64,000 nucleotides of DNA, taken from the NCBI RefSeq assembly GCF_002831585.1, contig NZ_CP025113.1:6897001-6961000 (forward strand), given 5' to 3'. Positions 54,361 through 62,306 of the stretch are shown one piece after another (the stretch's first letter is position 1; each line of letters starts with the position of its first letter). The notes beneath the pieces are model-generated. The model searched no databases and was not told where the DNA came from. It saw nothing but the letters and a program-made list of their open reading frames with translations. The stretch is from Bradyrhizobium sp. SK17. Its GTDB lineage: Bacteria; Pseudomonadota; Alphaproteobacteria; Rhizobiales; Xanthobacteraceae. A program made the translations under genes and the position numbers.

Positions 54361-54522
54361 TCACTTCTCCTGCCAATCGGACGGGAGATATTCACTTGGC
54401 GCCGTGTCCGCGCGATCCGTATCGGGATCAGGCAACGCCGCGCGAAATGCGATCGTGGGAAAGTCCGTCTGGTCGCGATCCCGGCGCGGTCGTGGGATAA
54501 ACTGGATGACCTCGGCGCTCAT
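54361..54522 (-). CDS. Small hydrophilic protein in the tiny-ORF chain
   Basis: This is 53 residues (MSAEVIQFIPRPRRDRDQTD at the start). GGAGGTGGC lies 3 bases before the ATG at 54522, which overlaps the stop of the 22-residue ORF. Its stop precedes the next GTG start by 1 base. No family recognised; composition is acidic with Pro, Asp and Arg. Confidence 0.6.
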   Translation of the reverse strand: MSAEVIQFIPRPRRDRDQTDFPTIAFRAALPDPDTDRADTAPSEYLPSDWQEK

Positions 54523-54587
54523 GCCACCTCCAGCAATGCAATGGCGATCAGACACACGACCGCGAGCGATATCAGATAGGTCGTCAT
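54519..54587 (-). CDS. 22-residue membrane peptide ORF
   Basis: ATG at 54587 to TGA at 54519-54521 encodes MTTYLISLAVVCLIAIALLE plus VA. The whole chain is a single hydrophobic helix. GAGG lies 5 bases upstream, and the stop overlaps the next start in ATGA. The ribosome site and coupling suggest a translated microprotein rather than chance. Confidence 0.5.
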   Translation of the reverse strand: MTTYLISLAVVCLIAIALLEVA

Positions 54588-54602
54588 GCAAACCTCGTTA
54601 GT

Positions 54603-54989
54603 CGGCCAACAGCGCGCGACGCGGCCATGAATGAATGTGCGGCAGATCGCGCAGCGGACGGCGATCTTTTGGGGCGCGAACCTTATCCCTGACGAGTGGG
54701 GCCGCGGGCGACGCCGGCTTTCGCCGCGCCGCAGGACCGGCGCGTTCGCGCGCGCCGGCCAATTCGTGCTTGCTTCAATGGGTTCGGACGGCGGCGCGCT
54801 GACGACGCTCGAGCGCAGGCGGAGGGATGTGACGTCGTGACGTTGCGGCCGCCGTCCGATTGGTGAAATGGCAAAGAAAAAGCCCGCCGCGGATTGCTCC
54901 GCGCGGGCTCAACAATTTCTGATTTTCCGATTATGCCCCTGAGTTGCCCGACGAGTCAACTGTTCTTACATACTAAATGCGATCGGTAA
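54603..54989. repeat. Long direct repeat D, copy 1
   Basis: About 387 bases are repeated at 57029-57414 in the same orientation with scattered substitutions. The best kept blocks are GCGGCAGATCGCGCAGCG, GCGCGAACCTTATCCCTGAC, GCCGCAGGACCGGCGCGTTC, the hairpin near 54881, and GAGTTGCCCGACGAGTCAAC. ORFs inside it show no protein features. Together with copy 2 it flanks the lysis-like cassette. Confidence 0.9.
54881..54909 (-). terminator. Rho-independent terminator inside repeat D copy 1
   Basis: AGCCCG-c-CGCGGA pairs with TCCGCG-CGGGCT around a short loop; on the minus strand it is followed by TTTTTCTTT. It lies 217 bases past the stop of the 55126 gene and should end the leftward lysis-like operon. 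Confidence 0.7.
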
Positions 54990-55125
54990 CATGCGATACG
55001 CCAGCACCTGCAGCGGTTCGTAGATGTTTGCAGTGGAAATTTTCAAGATCGACGAAGCTGCTGCCGATAGGCAAGACCGCATACTCGCCGAGCCGCCGCC
55101 TTGCCGAGATGGTCGGCCCGGACGG
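54990..55125. other. Short intergenic stretch
   Basis: This stretch lies between repeat D copy 1 and the stop of the proline-rich gene; nothing recognised. Confidence 0.4.
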
Positions 55126-55665
55126 TCACTGACGAGGACGTGGCCGGATCAGGCTGGCCAGCCAATCACTAGAATCCGTCTCCGGAACACCGGAATTGTC
55201 CGGAATGCCAAACACCGACGGCGGCAGATATCGCATAGGCTGTCCGCTGAATGGGCTCGGCGATCTCGTCGAGGCCGAAGGCGTGCCGGCCGGCGGATAA
55301 GACGCGGGAAACCGTCCGTCGAATGTCGCGGGCCTGTCGGGAGGCGCGATTGATGCCGACGGAACGAAAGGCACGGCCGGCGCTCCGGCGTCGAATGCAG
55401 TTTGCCCCTCACCTGCGATCGGTACACGGACCAGGCGTCGAATAGCGGCTTTCTTGCTGCTTTCCTCTTGCGATGCATCATCGGGTGGCGCAGCGAATGA
55501 TCGAGCCGCGACGCCCCTCGACGCAGATGCCGGCGCCGCGCTCCAGCGGTCCGCAAAGTCGGCCGGTCCGTCAGCTAACGCCTGCGGCCTGGTTTGCCAG
55601 ATATGTCGCGCCAGCTCCGTCAGCGCCAATCTGCGGAACGTAGGGAATGCCATGCTGCGCAGCAC
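55126..55665 (-). CDS. Proline-rich hypothetical protein next to lysozyme-like gene
   Basis: The open frame gives up to 179 residues but overlaps the upstream gene by about 95 bases at its 5' end, so the true start may be internal; no good ribosome site was found. The C-terminal two thirds are Pro/Ser-rich (FVPSASIAPPDRPATFDGRF, PMRYLPPSVFGIPDN) and end in DWLASLIRPRPRQ, a composition seen in Bradyrhizobium phage-remnant proteins. Function unknown. Confidence 0.5.
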   Translation of the reverse strand: MLRSMAFPTFRRLALTELARHIWQTRPQALADGPADFADRWSAAPASASRGVAARSFAAPPDDASQEESSKKAAIRRLVRVPIAGEGQTAFDAGAPAVPFVPSASIAPPDRPATFDGRFPASYPPAGTPSASTRSPSPFSGQPMRYLPPSVFGIPDNSGVPETDSSDWLASLIRPRPRQ

Positions 55666-56350
55666 TCGACTTGCTTCTCAGCACTCGCTCCGGGGTCGGA
55701 CCTTGCTTGTAAAACTGCACAAGCAACGCCCGTTGCAGTTCCGGGCTCAAGCCGTTCCAGGCGTTGATTCCCGTCGTCGGATCGCCGTTGACGCTCATGT
55801 TGGATTGATAAACGCCAAAACCATGCTGCAAATAGGCAGCGATCGTTGATGCTGTCAGCGCCTTGTCGCTGCCATTCTGCAAGGCGACGCCCGCCGAACA
55901 TAGACTCTTCGTATAGGGCGTGAAGGCGGGATCACCTGGATTTTTCAGAATTGCCTGAATAGCGTTGTGAAATTTCATGCCGGCCGGGCCGTAATCGACC
56001 AGCAGCGGGTTGACCAACTTCGTCCAGACATCCGATCCAACCGTTATCGCGTTGGGATTGGCACGATACTCTCCAAGAATGAGGTCCGAAGCTCCCCGCT
56101 CCGCATTAAATGGGCTCTTTGCCAGGCCCCGCGCGTACACTTTACCAAGAGACATATTTGCGTAGAGAGACGAGAGATGAGCCTTCATCTCGTTTTCGTA
56201 GCTTGCGGTCTGATCGAACTGCTCTTGAGCCAAAGCTCCGGCAATGGCTTCTGCTGGTACTCCATACCTCGCTGCCGCAGCGGTGATCTGGGGGGCCATG
56301 GATTGGACCAAGGCCAGAGTTTTCTTGCCGTAGGACGGAGCGGAGGCCAT
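55571..56350 (-). CDS. Lysozyme- or transglycosylase-like protein of a lysis-type cassette
   Basis: This is 259 residues from the ATG at 56350 (a TTG at 56356 is possible). The N-terminal AARYGVPAEAIAGALAQEQF, with Glu43, resembles the catalytic start of lytic transglycosylases and phage endolysins. The helical C-terminal part has YLQHGFGVYQSNMSVNGDPT and GLSPELQRALLVQFYKQGPT. No Sec signal is visible. The family call is by pattern only. It stands between a small multi-helix membrane protein and the proline-rich protein, a lysis-like order. Confidence 0.55.
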   Translation of the reverse strand: MASAPSYGKKTLALVQSMAPQITAAAARYGVPAEAIAGALAQEQFDQTASYENEMKAHLSSLYANMSLGKVYARGLAKSPFNAERGASDLILGEYRANPNAITVGSDVWTKLVNPLLVDYGPAGMKFHNAIQAILKNPGDPAFTPYTKSLCSAGVALQNGSDKALTASTIAAYLQHGFGVYQSNMSVNGDPTTGINAWNGLSPELQRALLVQFYKQGPTPERVLRSKSSAAQHGIPYVPQIGADGAGATYLANQAAGVS

Positions 56351-56394
56351 GGTCAAACTCTTTGGGTACGAGCTTCAGGTCAGTGAACGAATGT

Positions 56395-56775
56395 TTACGA
56401 GAGAGCCCAGAAGTAGGCACAAACTCCCGCCCAGTCTAAAATGACGCACGTCAAGACAACCGTGTTCCACAAGACGACGCGAGAGACCCGCTTGATCCCC
56501 ACAAGAATTGCGGTCAGGACGACGACGAGCGGCGAGAACGACGCAAGTGTAACGACTGCAATACACCGTGCGAACTCGTCCAACGGGCCAACGAACGCCA
56601 CCATGATTCCGATCGCGAACGTCGAAAGTCCGAAGACGATCCCCACACACAGGATCAATCTGTAAGTCGCCGAACGGAGATGAAGAAAATACGTTGGAAA
56701 CACGCATCCGATAGCAGCAATCGTAGAGAGATGATTGATCATCGGTAACGCGTTGAAAATCTGCTCGGCGTCCAT
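56395..56775 (-). CDS. Four-helix membrane protein, possible holin-like partner
   Basis: This is 126 residues from the ATG at 56775 (MDAEQIFNALPMINHLSTIA), with GGGGACG upstream. Four hydrophobic helices are visible: HLSTIAAIGCVFPTYFL, LILCVGIVFGLSTFAIGIMV, CIAVVTLASFSPLVVVLTAI and LWNTVVLTCVILDWAGV. It lies 44 bases upstream of the lysozyme-like gene. A role in membrane permeabilisation is inferred only from this neighbour. Confidence 0.6.
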   Translation of the reverse strand: MDAEQIFNALPMINHLSTIAAIGCVFPTYFLHLRSATYRLILCVGIVFGLSTFAIGIMVAFVGPLDEFARCIAVVTLASFSPLVVVLTAILVGIKRVSRVVLWNTVVLTCVILDWAGVCAYFWALS

Positions 56776-57028
56776 GAATCGTCCCCGCGAAAGCATTTAG
56801 ATAAGCCATCACCACTCAACTGCTCGTTATTGAACCAAGCGAGTTTGGAGGATACTCGAGGGTCATCGGAAGCAAATCAGGGGTGCATATCTGCCCTCTA
56901 AAAGTTATGCGAGAAAATGCAGCCGGTACCGTCCATCGATCCGAGCATTTGTTGCGCATGGTTTAGGATTTTTTGTGCAGAAGAGCGGGAGCGACATCAG
57001 ATGAGCGGTCATGTAACCCCCATTGATT
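56776..57028. other. Intergenic, upstream of the lysis-like cassette
   Basis: This should hold the leftward promoter of the cassette. No consensus stood out and no gene was seen. Confidence 0.4.
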
Positions 57029-57414
57029 GGCCAATCACGCGCGATGCGACGATGAAATAAACCTGCGGCAGATCGCGCAGCGGGCGGCGATCTTTGGGGC
57101 GCGAACCTTATCCCTGACGAGTGGGGCCGCGGGCGGCGCCGGCTTGCGCCGCGCCGCAGGACCGGCGCGTTCGCGCGCGCCGGCCAATTTTCGTACTCGT
57201 TTCAACGGTTCGGACGGCGGCGCAGACGACGCTCAGGCGACGGTTGGGAGGATGTGGCGTCGTGACGTTGCGGCCGCCGTCCAATTGGTGAAACGGCAAA
57301 CAAAAAGCCCGTCGCGGATGGCTCCGCGCGGGCTCAACAATTTCTGATTTTCGGATTATGCTCCTGAGTTGCCCGACGAGTCAACCATTTTCACAAGCTG
57401 AACGCGATCGGTAA
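57029..57414. repeat. Long direct repeat D, copy 2
   Basis: About 386 bases match copy 1 at 54603-54989 in the same orientation, including the hairpin and the terminal GATCGGTAA. The two copies bracket about 2.0 kb holding the membrane, lysozyme-like and proline-rich genes. Confidence 0.9.
57306..57334 (-). terminator. Terminator-like hairpin inside repeat D copy 2
   Basis: AGCCCG-t-CGCGGA pairs with TCCGCG-CGGGCT; on the minus strand it is followed by TTTTTGTTT. No leftward gene immediately precedes it, so its function here may be lost or to insulate the cassette. Confidence 0.5.
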
Positions 57415-57903
57415 AATTGGATGCGTCGGCTTCGACGGTGGGAAACCGCCCCAATCGAAATTCTCGCGCGTGATCCGGAATCGCAACGCAAGCCAAGGTC
57501 AGGCGTCCTATGCTTGTTGCGATGGTGGCAGTGTGCTGCTGAGTTGCCCGACGCGTCAAGGGGGCAACGGCGCATGTATTTGGATCCACATCGATGCGAT
57601 TTGGCTGGCGCAGGTCAGACAGACCCGCAGCCGCACGTTCATTGCAAGGAGGAAGCGCCGATGTACTTCGTTGCTGCCGTGCTCGCGGTGCTGTCCGGCC
57701 TGTTCTACGCCGCGGGTCATCATCAGATCGGTTCGCTCGGCACCACCATGTGCCAGTACGGCGGCATCTTCTGCGACAGCCCGGTGCTGGTGCTCGTCGG
57801 TGCGGGGCTCGCCGCAGCGTGGGGCATGCTCGTCAGCGTGCGCTGATCACCTCAACCTTCGCCGATGATCGTATCGTGCCGTTGAGGTGCCCCGACGCGT
57901 CAA
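57366..57903. repeat. Short repeat GAGTTGCCCGACGNGTCAA, three local copies
   Basis: Copies are at 57366-57385, 57541-57560 and 57884-57903 (the last GAGGTGCCCCGACGCGTCAA). A fourth is at 54941-54960. All are on the same strand. The motif lies between genes and looks like a short dispersed repeat of the genome. Confidence 0.7.
57661..57846 (+). CDS. Small two-helix membrane protein
   Basis: This is 61 residues; AAGGAGGAAG lies 6 bases before the ATG at 57661. Helices are YFVAAVLAVLSGLFYAAG and VLVLVGAGLAAAWGMLVSV, with a Cys pair (MCQYGGIFCDS) between them. No family recognised, but the ribosome site is excellent. Confidence 0.75.
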   Translation: MYFVAAVLAVLSGLFYAAGHHQIGSLGTTMCQYGGIFCDSPVLVLVGAGLAAAWGMLVSVR

Positions 57904-57949
57904 TTCAATCCAGGCACCTGCGTCGAGATGCAATCGCACGAGCCTCCAT

Positions 57950-58258
57950 CTATTGCGGTGTGCTCGGGTTCGCCGGCTGGGCCGGCCTTGGGCCGGGCGG
58001 AACGGGCTCAATCGATGGCTTGGGCTCGGTCGGCAACACCTTCGCGCCGGCTGCACGCGCCGCCTCCCCGGTCGTTGAAAAATTGGCGGATGCCGCTGGT
58101 TGCAGCCTCGGTTTGCTCCACGGACCGTGATCGACGATCAGCATGCCGAGCACGCCGAGGATCGCAACCACGGCGGCGGCCAGCAGCGGCGGACCGCCGT
58201 GCCGATTTCGATGCCCGGCCGAACTGCCTTCCGTCATCCCGCGCGCGTGCATTGCCAT
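57950..58258 (-). CDS. Single-pass membrane protein with Pro-rich tail
   Basis: This is 102 residues from the ATG at 58258, with GGAGGAGACG 4 bases upstream. A basic N-terminus is followed by one membrane helix (PLLAAAVVAILGVLGMLIV) and a Pro-rich periplasmic tail (PTEPKPSIEPVPPGPRPAQP). Unknown function. Confidence 0.7.
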   Translation of the reverse strand: MAMHARGMTEGSSAGHRNRHGGPPLLAAAVVAILGVLGMLIVDHGPWSKPRLQPAASANFSTTGEAARAAGAKVLPTEPKPSIEPVPPGPRPAQPANPSTPQ

Positions 58259-58508
58259 GATCGTCTCCTCCACGGAGACAAGCCGCGACCCGCACGCAAG
58301 TTTCCGCATTCCACTCAGAAAGAAAGGCTGGTTGGTGGAACCAATCCATGGCTGCGGCATTGCTACGACGTGTGGCCGTCACCCGCCGTTCATAACGGCG
58401 CCTGTCGCGGATAGCCAAAGGTCATCGACCCGCTGTTCAGAACACGCGCACGCGCGGATAGCCAAAGGTGGCGGCCACCTTGCCTTCTGTGAGATCGCGG
58501 CACCGCAC

Positions 58509-58784
58509 ATGAGTTCCAAAACACGTGAATCCCCACTTCAGCCCAGCCTCGTGCAGCCCAGCCTCGGCGAGCGAGCAATTGACGCTGCGACGGACGTTTC
58601 ACGCACCATCACCGAGGTGTCGGAGGGACTTCGAGCAGCCGCCGATCGCCTCAGCGATGCAATCGCAACCTCGCGCCGACCAGGCGGCGCGCTTGCAACA
58701 TTGAGTGCGGTGACGCGCGAGGCGCCGCTTGCCAGCCTGTTCGTCGCCTTCCTGCTCGGCGTCGCCGCAGCCCGCCGACGCTAG
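58509..58784 (+). CDS. Small membrane-anchored helical protein
   Basis: This is 91 residues from the ATG at 58509. Amphipathic helices (AIDAATDVSRTITEVSEGLR) precede a C-terminal membrane segment (APLASLFVAFLLGVAAARRR), a layout like ElaB/YqjD-type ribosome- or membrane-associated proteins. The resemblance is general. The weak ribosome site makes the start uncertain. Confidence 0.6.
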   Translation: MSSKTRESPLQPSLVQPSLGERAIDAATDVSRTITEVSEGLRAAADRLSDAIATSRRPGGALATLSAVTREAPLASLFVAFLLGVAAARRR

Positions 58785-58807
58785 GTACAGCTTGCCGAAG
58801 GCCTGCC

Positions 58808-59161
58808 CTAGAACTTGCCTTTGGTGGCGTCCTTGGTCGCGGACATCACACTCCCGCTGATCTGCCGCATATGTTCGCCGGCATTGGTGAACTGGCTGCG
58901 CAGGAACTCCGACTGGATCCGCATCGCTTCCTGCAGGTCGGTCGCGTGCACCAGCTTGCGTGCGTGCTCGAACGCTGCCCGCATATTCTGCTCGGTGAAC
59001 GACAGCGCCTGTTTGGAAATCTCGGTCCCGGTGCCGGGCATCGCCGTCATCGATTTGCTCGCAGCATCGAAGAACAGGCTGAAGGCCTGCTCGGCCTGAT
59101 CGATGGTCTTTTCCGCGAGATCGCGCAACTCGGCAGGAACTTCAAGCTTCGGCTCAATCAT
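58808..59161 (-). CDS. Phasin family protein
   Basis: This is 117 residues with the Phasin_2 pattern: LRDLAEKTIDQAEQAFSLFF, ALSFTEQNMRAAFEHARKLV and AMRIQSEFLRSQFTNAGEHM. It should coat polyhydroxyalkanoate granules. GGGGGCG lies 5 bases before the ATG. Confidence 0.9.
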   Translation of the reverse strand: MIEPKLEVPAELRDLAEKTIDQAEQAFSLFFDAASKSMTAMPGTGTEISKQALSFTEQNMRAAFEHARKLVHATDLQEAMRIQSEFLRSQFTNAGEHMRQISGSVMSATKDATKGKF

Positions 59162-59389
59162 GATCGCGCCCCCTGAAAGATCGTCCGCCCGACGTTAGCA
59201 TAGATTGTGACGGCGTCAGCGCCGGATCATCAACAACGGCGGTCCCCGCCCGTTCCTGCCGTGAGGAAAAAATACCTGCACCACGTGGCCAGCTCGCTGG
59301 CCGATTCCAATCATGTCAGCACTGTGGCATAGTGATTCGAGCACTTCGTTTGGGTCGCGTTCGCGTCTCTTGGGGAATGAGGGGATACG

Positions 59390-59575
59390 ATGCTGCGCGC
59401 CTTTCGGCCGACACCGACCTGCACCCGATTCAAGACCAGCATAGAGATGCCGTGCATGAAGTGCGGCAAGCACATGCGCCTGGCCTTGATCGAGCCGCGC
59501 GATCAAGTCTACGACGTGCTGACCTACCAGTGCACGCCGTGCAATTCCGGCGAGAGCTTTCTGAACGCGCGCTAG
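59390..59575 (+). CDS. Small zinc-ribbon protein
   Basis: This is 61 residues from the ATG at 59390 with AGGGGATACG upstream; an internal ATG at 59447 would give a 42-residue form. Two Cys pairs (MPCMKCGKH and YQCTPCNSG) form a likely zinc site. No known function. Confidence 0.65.
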   Translation: MLRAFRPTPTCTRFKTSIEMPCMKCGKHMRLALIEPRDQVYDVLTYQCTPCNSGESFLNAR

Positions 59576-59588
59576 CCCATCGGCCTGT

Positions 59589-59792
59589 TCAGTCGCTCAA
59601 CACTGCTGCCCCCGCCTCTGTCAGCACCGGCTCGTCGTCGTGCAGTTCGACCAGACCGAGCTCCGTGAGCACCTGCAGATCCTCGTCGCTGACCGGTGAC
59701 AATTTGAGTCGTCGGGCCTGGATGTCCCGCAAGGTCCAGCGCAAGGCGATCGCGCGTTCGAGTGCAAATTCAGCAAATGGATTATTGGCCAT
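59589..59792 (-). CDS. Small winged-helix-like hypothetical protein
   Basis: This is 67 residues from the ATG at 59792 (MANNPFAEFALERAIALRWT). LKLSPVSDEDLQVLTELGLV, then ELHDDEPVLTEAGAAVL, looks like a small winged-helix protein. Translation signals are modest and the family is unknown. Confidence 0.5.
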   Translation of the reverse strand: MANNPFAEFALERAIALRWTLRDIQARRLKLSPVSDEDLQVLTELGLVELHDDEPVLTEAGAAVLSD

Positions 59793-59936
59793 TCGCATCG
59801 ACTAGTGCGGCAATTGGATCAGACTTTGTCTTTGCCGCGGCAGCTTCAAGGACACCACAGATTGATGGCGAGCTGAAGCGATCAGGGTGCCGCGCGCCCT
59901 GATCGCCTCATTGCTCCAAGCGTCTCTCGTAACCGC

Positions 59937-61070
59937 TCAATAGCGGTACGGCTCGATATCGAGCAGCGGGAATGCGCTGAACACGCTCGGCAGATTGGTC
60001 GGCATCGCCGGGTGCAAATAGGACTTGTCCAGTTCGGCGAAGCGAGTCGCTCCGAGCAGACCGAGGCAGCGGATCACCTCATCCTCCAGCAGTTCAAGCA
60101 TCCGGACAATGCCGGTTTCTCCGGCCGCGGCGAGCGCCAAACACTGCAGGCGGCCGATCCCGACCAGGTCGGCCCCCGAGACGATGGCCTTCACAATGTC
60201 GGTGCCGCGGCAGATCGAGCCATCGACCATGATCTTGGCTCGGCCGGCCACGGCCTGAACGATCTCGGGCAGCACATGCATCGAACCACGGCCGTGGTCG
60301 AGCTGCCGTCCGCCATGATTTGAGACGTAAATCCAGTCGACCCCGTGATCGAGCGCGATCTTGGCGTCTTCGGCGGTGGCGATCCCCTTGAGGATCAGCG
60401 GAATCTTGAACTTGTCCTTGATCAGCTTCACCGTCCGCCATTCCAGTCCCTTCTGGAAATCGCCACCGGTGGCGCGAATGCGGCTTTCGCGGACATAGCG
60501 CTTGGCGATGTCGCGCTCCCGCCGGCTGTAATGGGCGGTGTCCACCGTGAGGCAGAAGGCAGCGTAACCATTGTCGATGGTCCGGCTGACCACGTCCTCG
60601 ACGAAAGCATCGTCGCCGCGCACATAGAGCTGGAAGATGCGCAGCGCATCAGGCGCCGCCTTGGCGGTGTTCTCGAGGCCAGGCTCGGACACCGAGCTCA
60701 GCATATGCGCCGCGCCGAATCTGCCAGCCCCGCGCGCGACGGCCGCGCCCGCATCCGGATCGAAGATCTCGAGCGCGCCGACCGGTGCGATCATCACGGG
60801 AAGCCGAAGCTTGCGTCCGAAGACCTCGGTCGAGGGATCGACGTTGATGACGTTACGCAGGACGCGCGGCCGGAACGCGATCTCATCCAGCGCCATTCTG
60901 TTGCGGCGCATCGTGGTCTCGGTCTCCGAGGCACCGACGATGTAGTCCCAGGCGTTCTGGTTGAGTTTGGCGCGGGCCGTTCGCGCGAATTCGTGCAGGT
61001 TCTGGTATTCCTCGCCACTGGCGCCGAGCTCGACATTGCGCGCCTGCTGAATGGGGGTCCCGTCATTCAT
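59937..61070 (-). CDS. FMN-dependent alpha-hydroxy acid dehydrogenase (lactate/glycolate oxidase family)
   Basis: This is 377 residues of the FMN TIM-barrel family: RPRVLRNVINVDPSTEVFGR, LPVMIAPVGALEIFDPDAGA, the FMN-contacting LKGIATAEDAKIALDHGVDW and the catalytic His/Arg region YVSNHGGRQLDHGRGSM. It oxidises an alpha-hydroxy acid such as lactate. No membrane anchor is seen. Confidence 0.92.
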   Translation of the reverse strand: MNDGTPIQQARNVELGASGEEYQNLHEFARTARAKLNQNAWDYIVGASETETTMRRNRMALDEIAFRPRVLRNVINVDPSTEVFGRKLRLPVMIAPVGALEIFDPDAGAAVARGAGRFGAAHMLSSVSEPGLENTAKAAPDALRIFQLYVRGDDAFVEDVVSRTIDNGYAAFCLTVDTAHYSRRERDIAKRYVRESRIRATGGDFQKGLEWRTVKLIKDKFKIPLILKGIATAEDAKIALDHGVDWIYVSNHGGRQLDHGRGSMHVLPEIVQAVAGRAKIMVDGSICRGTDIVKAIVSGADLVGIGRLQCLALAAAGETGIVRMLELLEDEVIRCLGLLGATRFAELDKSYLHPAMPTNLPSVFSAFPLLDIEPYRY

Positions 61071-61223
61071 GGTGTTTCTTCTCCCGATTTGGCCGGCACA
61101 TTAGCCGCAGACAAACCGGAAAAGCTACCACCTTCAACGCCGAATCCCGCTCGCGAAGGCCTGCTATTCGCTCGGGAGATAGATCGATTTTTCGAAGCGG
61201 CCGCTGAGCTCGGCCGAGGCGAG

Positions 61224-62243
61224 CTAGCTGCCCGAAAACCGGTTTCGGTACTCGGTCGGCGACACACCGAGGTGACGCAGGAAGGCTCGCCGCATCCGCT
61301 CGTCATCGCCAAACCCCGCGCGCTTGGCGACCTCCACCACACCGCCGATCTGCCGGCTTTCGAGCAGCAGGCGCGCGGTCTCCACGCGCAAGGCTTCGAC
61401 GCCGCTCGCGGGTGTCATGCCGGTGCGGCTGACATAGGTCCTGGCAAAGGTGCGCGGCGTCATTCCGGCCTTCTCCGCCAGCGTCTCGACCTTGAGGTCA
61501 CTCGTGATGTTCTCAATGATCCACGCATGCAGCGCGCTGAAACGTCCCTCGACGTCCGACGCCTGGGCTGCAAGGACGGTCGAGAACTGGCTCTGACCAC
61601 CCGGCCGCTTGAGAAACACCACGAGCCGGCGCGCGACATCGAGCGCTGTGGTGTGGCCGAAATCCTCTTCGATCATGGCGAGCGCGAGATCGATGCCCGC
61701 GCTGACGCCGGCCGACGACCAGACCCGTCCATCCTTGACGAAGATCGCATTGGGCTCGACGCGGATGTTGGGAAAGCTGTCCTGCAGGCGGGGGCAATAG
61801 CGCCAGTGCGTTGCAGCACGCTTGCCATCCAGGATTCCCGTCCACGCCAGCGCGAATGCGCCGAGGCATACCGACGCGATTCGACGGGCCTTCGGCAGCG
61901 CCTCCGCAATCCAGGCCATCAATTTGGCGTCGTTGCGGATCTTCCAGATGCCCGGTCCACCGGGGATCACCAGCGTATCGACCTCGCCAGGCGCGATACC
62001 GTCGATCGGCGCGGTATCGATCATCATGCCAACATCGGTCGGCACCAACCCGCCCGAGGCTGACAAGTAGGCCAGCGAATAGTCCGGCCCCGGCAGCTCG
62101 ATCGCCTCCAGCTCGGCGAACACCTGCGCCGGCCCCGAGATATCCAGCAAGGTCACGCCCGGAAAGGCAACGATCGCGATCCGCCGCGTCGCTTTCTTGT
62201 CGCGCGGCTCAGACCAGGACGGTTTGGCAGTTTTCGAGGGCAT
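61224..62243 (-). CDS. GlxA family AraC-type regulator with DJ-1/PfpI domain
   Basis: This is 339 residues from the ATG at 62243, with AGGACA upstream. The N-terminal DJ-1/PfpI-like domain (IAIVAFPGVTLLDISGPAQV, VIPGGPGIWKIRNDAKL, ASVCLGAFALAWTGILDGK) contains the nucleophile-elbow Cys of VCLGAF. A C-terminal AraC HTH pair follows (LKVETLAEKAGMTPRTFART, then VAKRAGFGDDERMRRAFLRH). Such proteins activate amine or amino-acid catabolic genes. It is convergent with nothing and may regulate the flanking dehydrogenase. Confidence 0.93.
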   Translation of the reverse strand: MPSKTAKPSWSEPRDKKATRRIAIVAFPGVTLLDISGPAQVFAELEAIELPGPDYSLAYLSASGGLVPTDVGMMIDTAPIDGIAPGEVDTLVIPGGPGIWKIRNDAKLMAWIAEALPKARRIASVCLGAFALAWTGILDGKRAATHWRYCPRLQDSFPNIRVEPNAIFVKDGRVWSSAGVSAGIDLALAMIEEDFGHTTALDVARRLVVFLKRPGGQSQFSTVLAAQASDVEGRFSALHAWIIENITSDLKVETLAEKAGMTPRTFARTYVSRTGMTPASGVEALRVETARLLLESRQIGGVVEVAKRAGFGDDERMRRAFLRHLGVSPTEYRNRFSGS

Positions 62244-62306
62244 ATTGTCCTTTAAGCCATTCGAGCCCCCCCTGTATAGCTCGCGATGGAATGCTGGAGT
62301 TCTGCG

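Noticed and set aside
54631..57347. ORFs within the long repeat D copies
   Set aside because: The two copies differ by indels that shift the frame, so no protein is conserved between them; composition is low-complexity Arg-rich.
60345..62063. 572-codon plus-strand ORF
   Set aside because: It is antisense to the FMN dehydrogenase and GlxA regulator genes, which have clear domain matches; the ORF has no family features.
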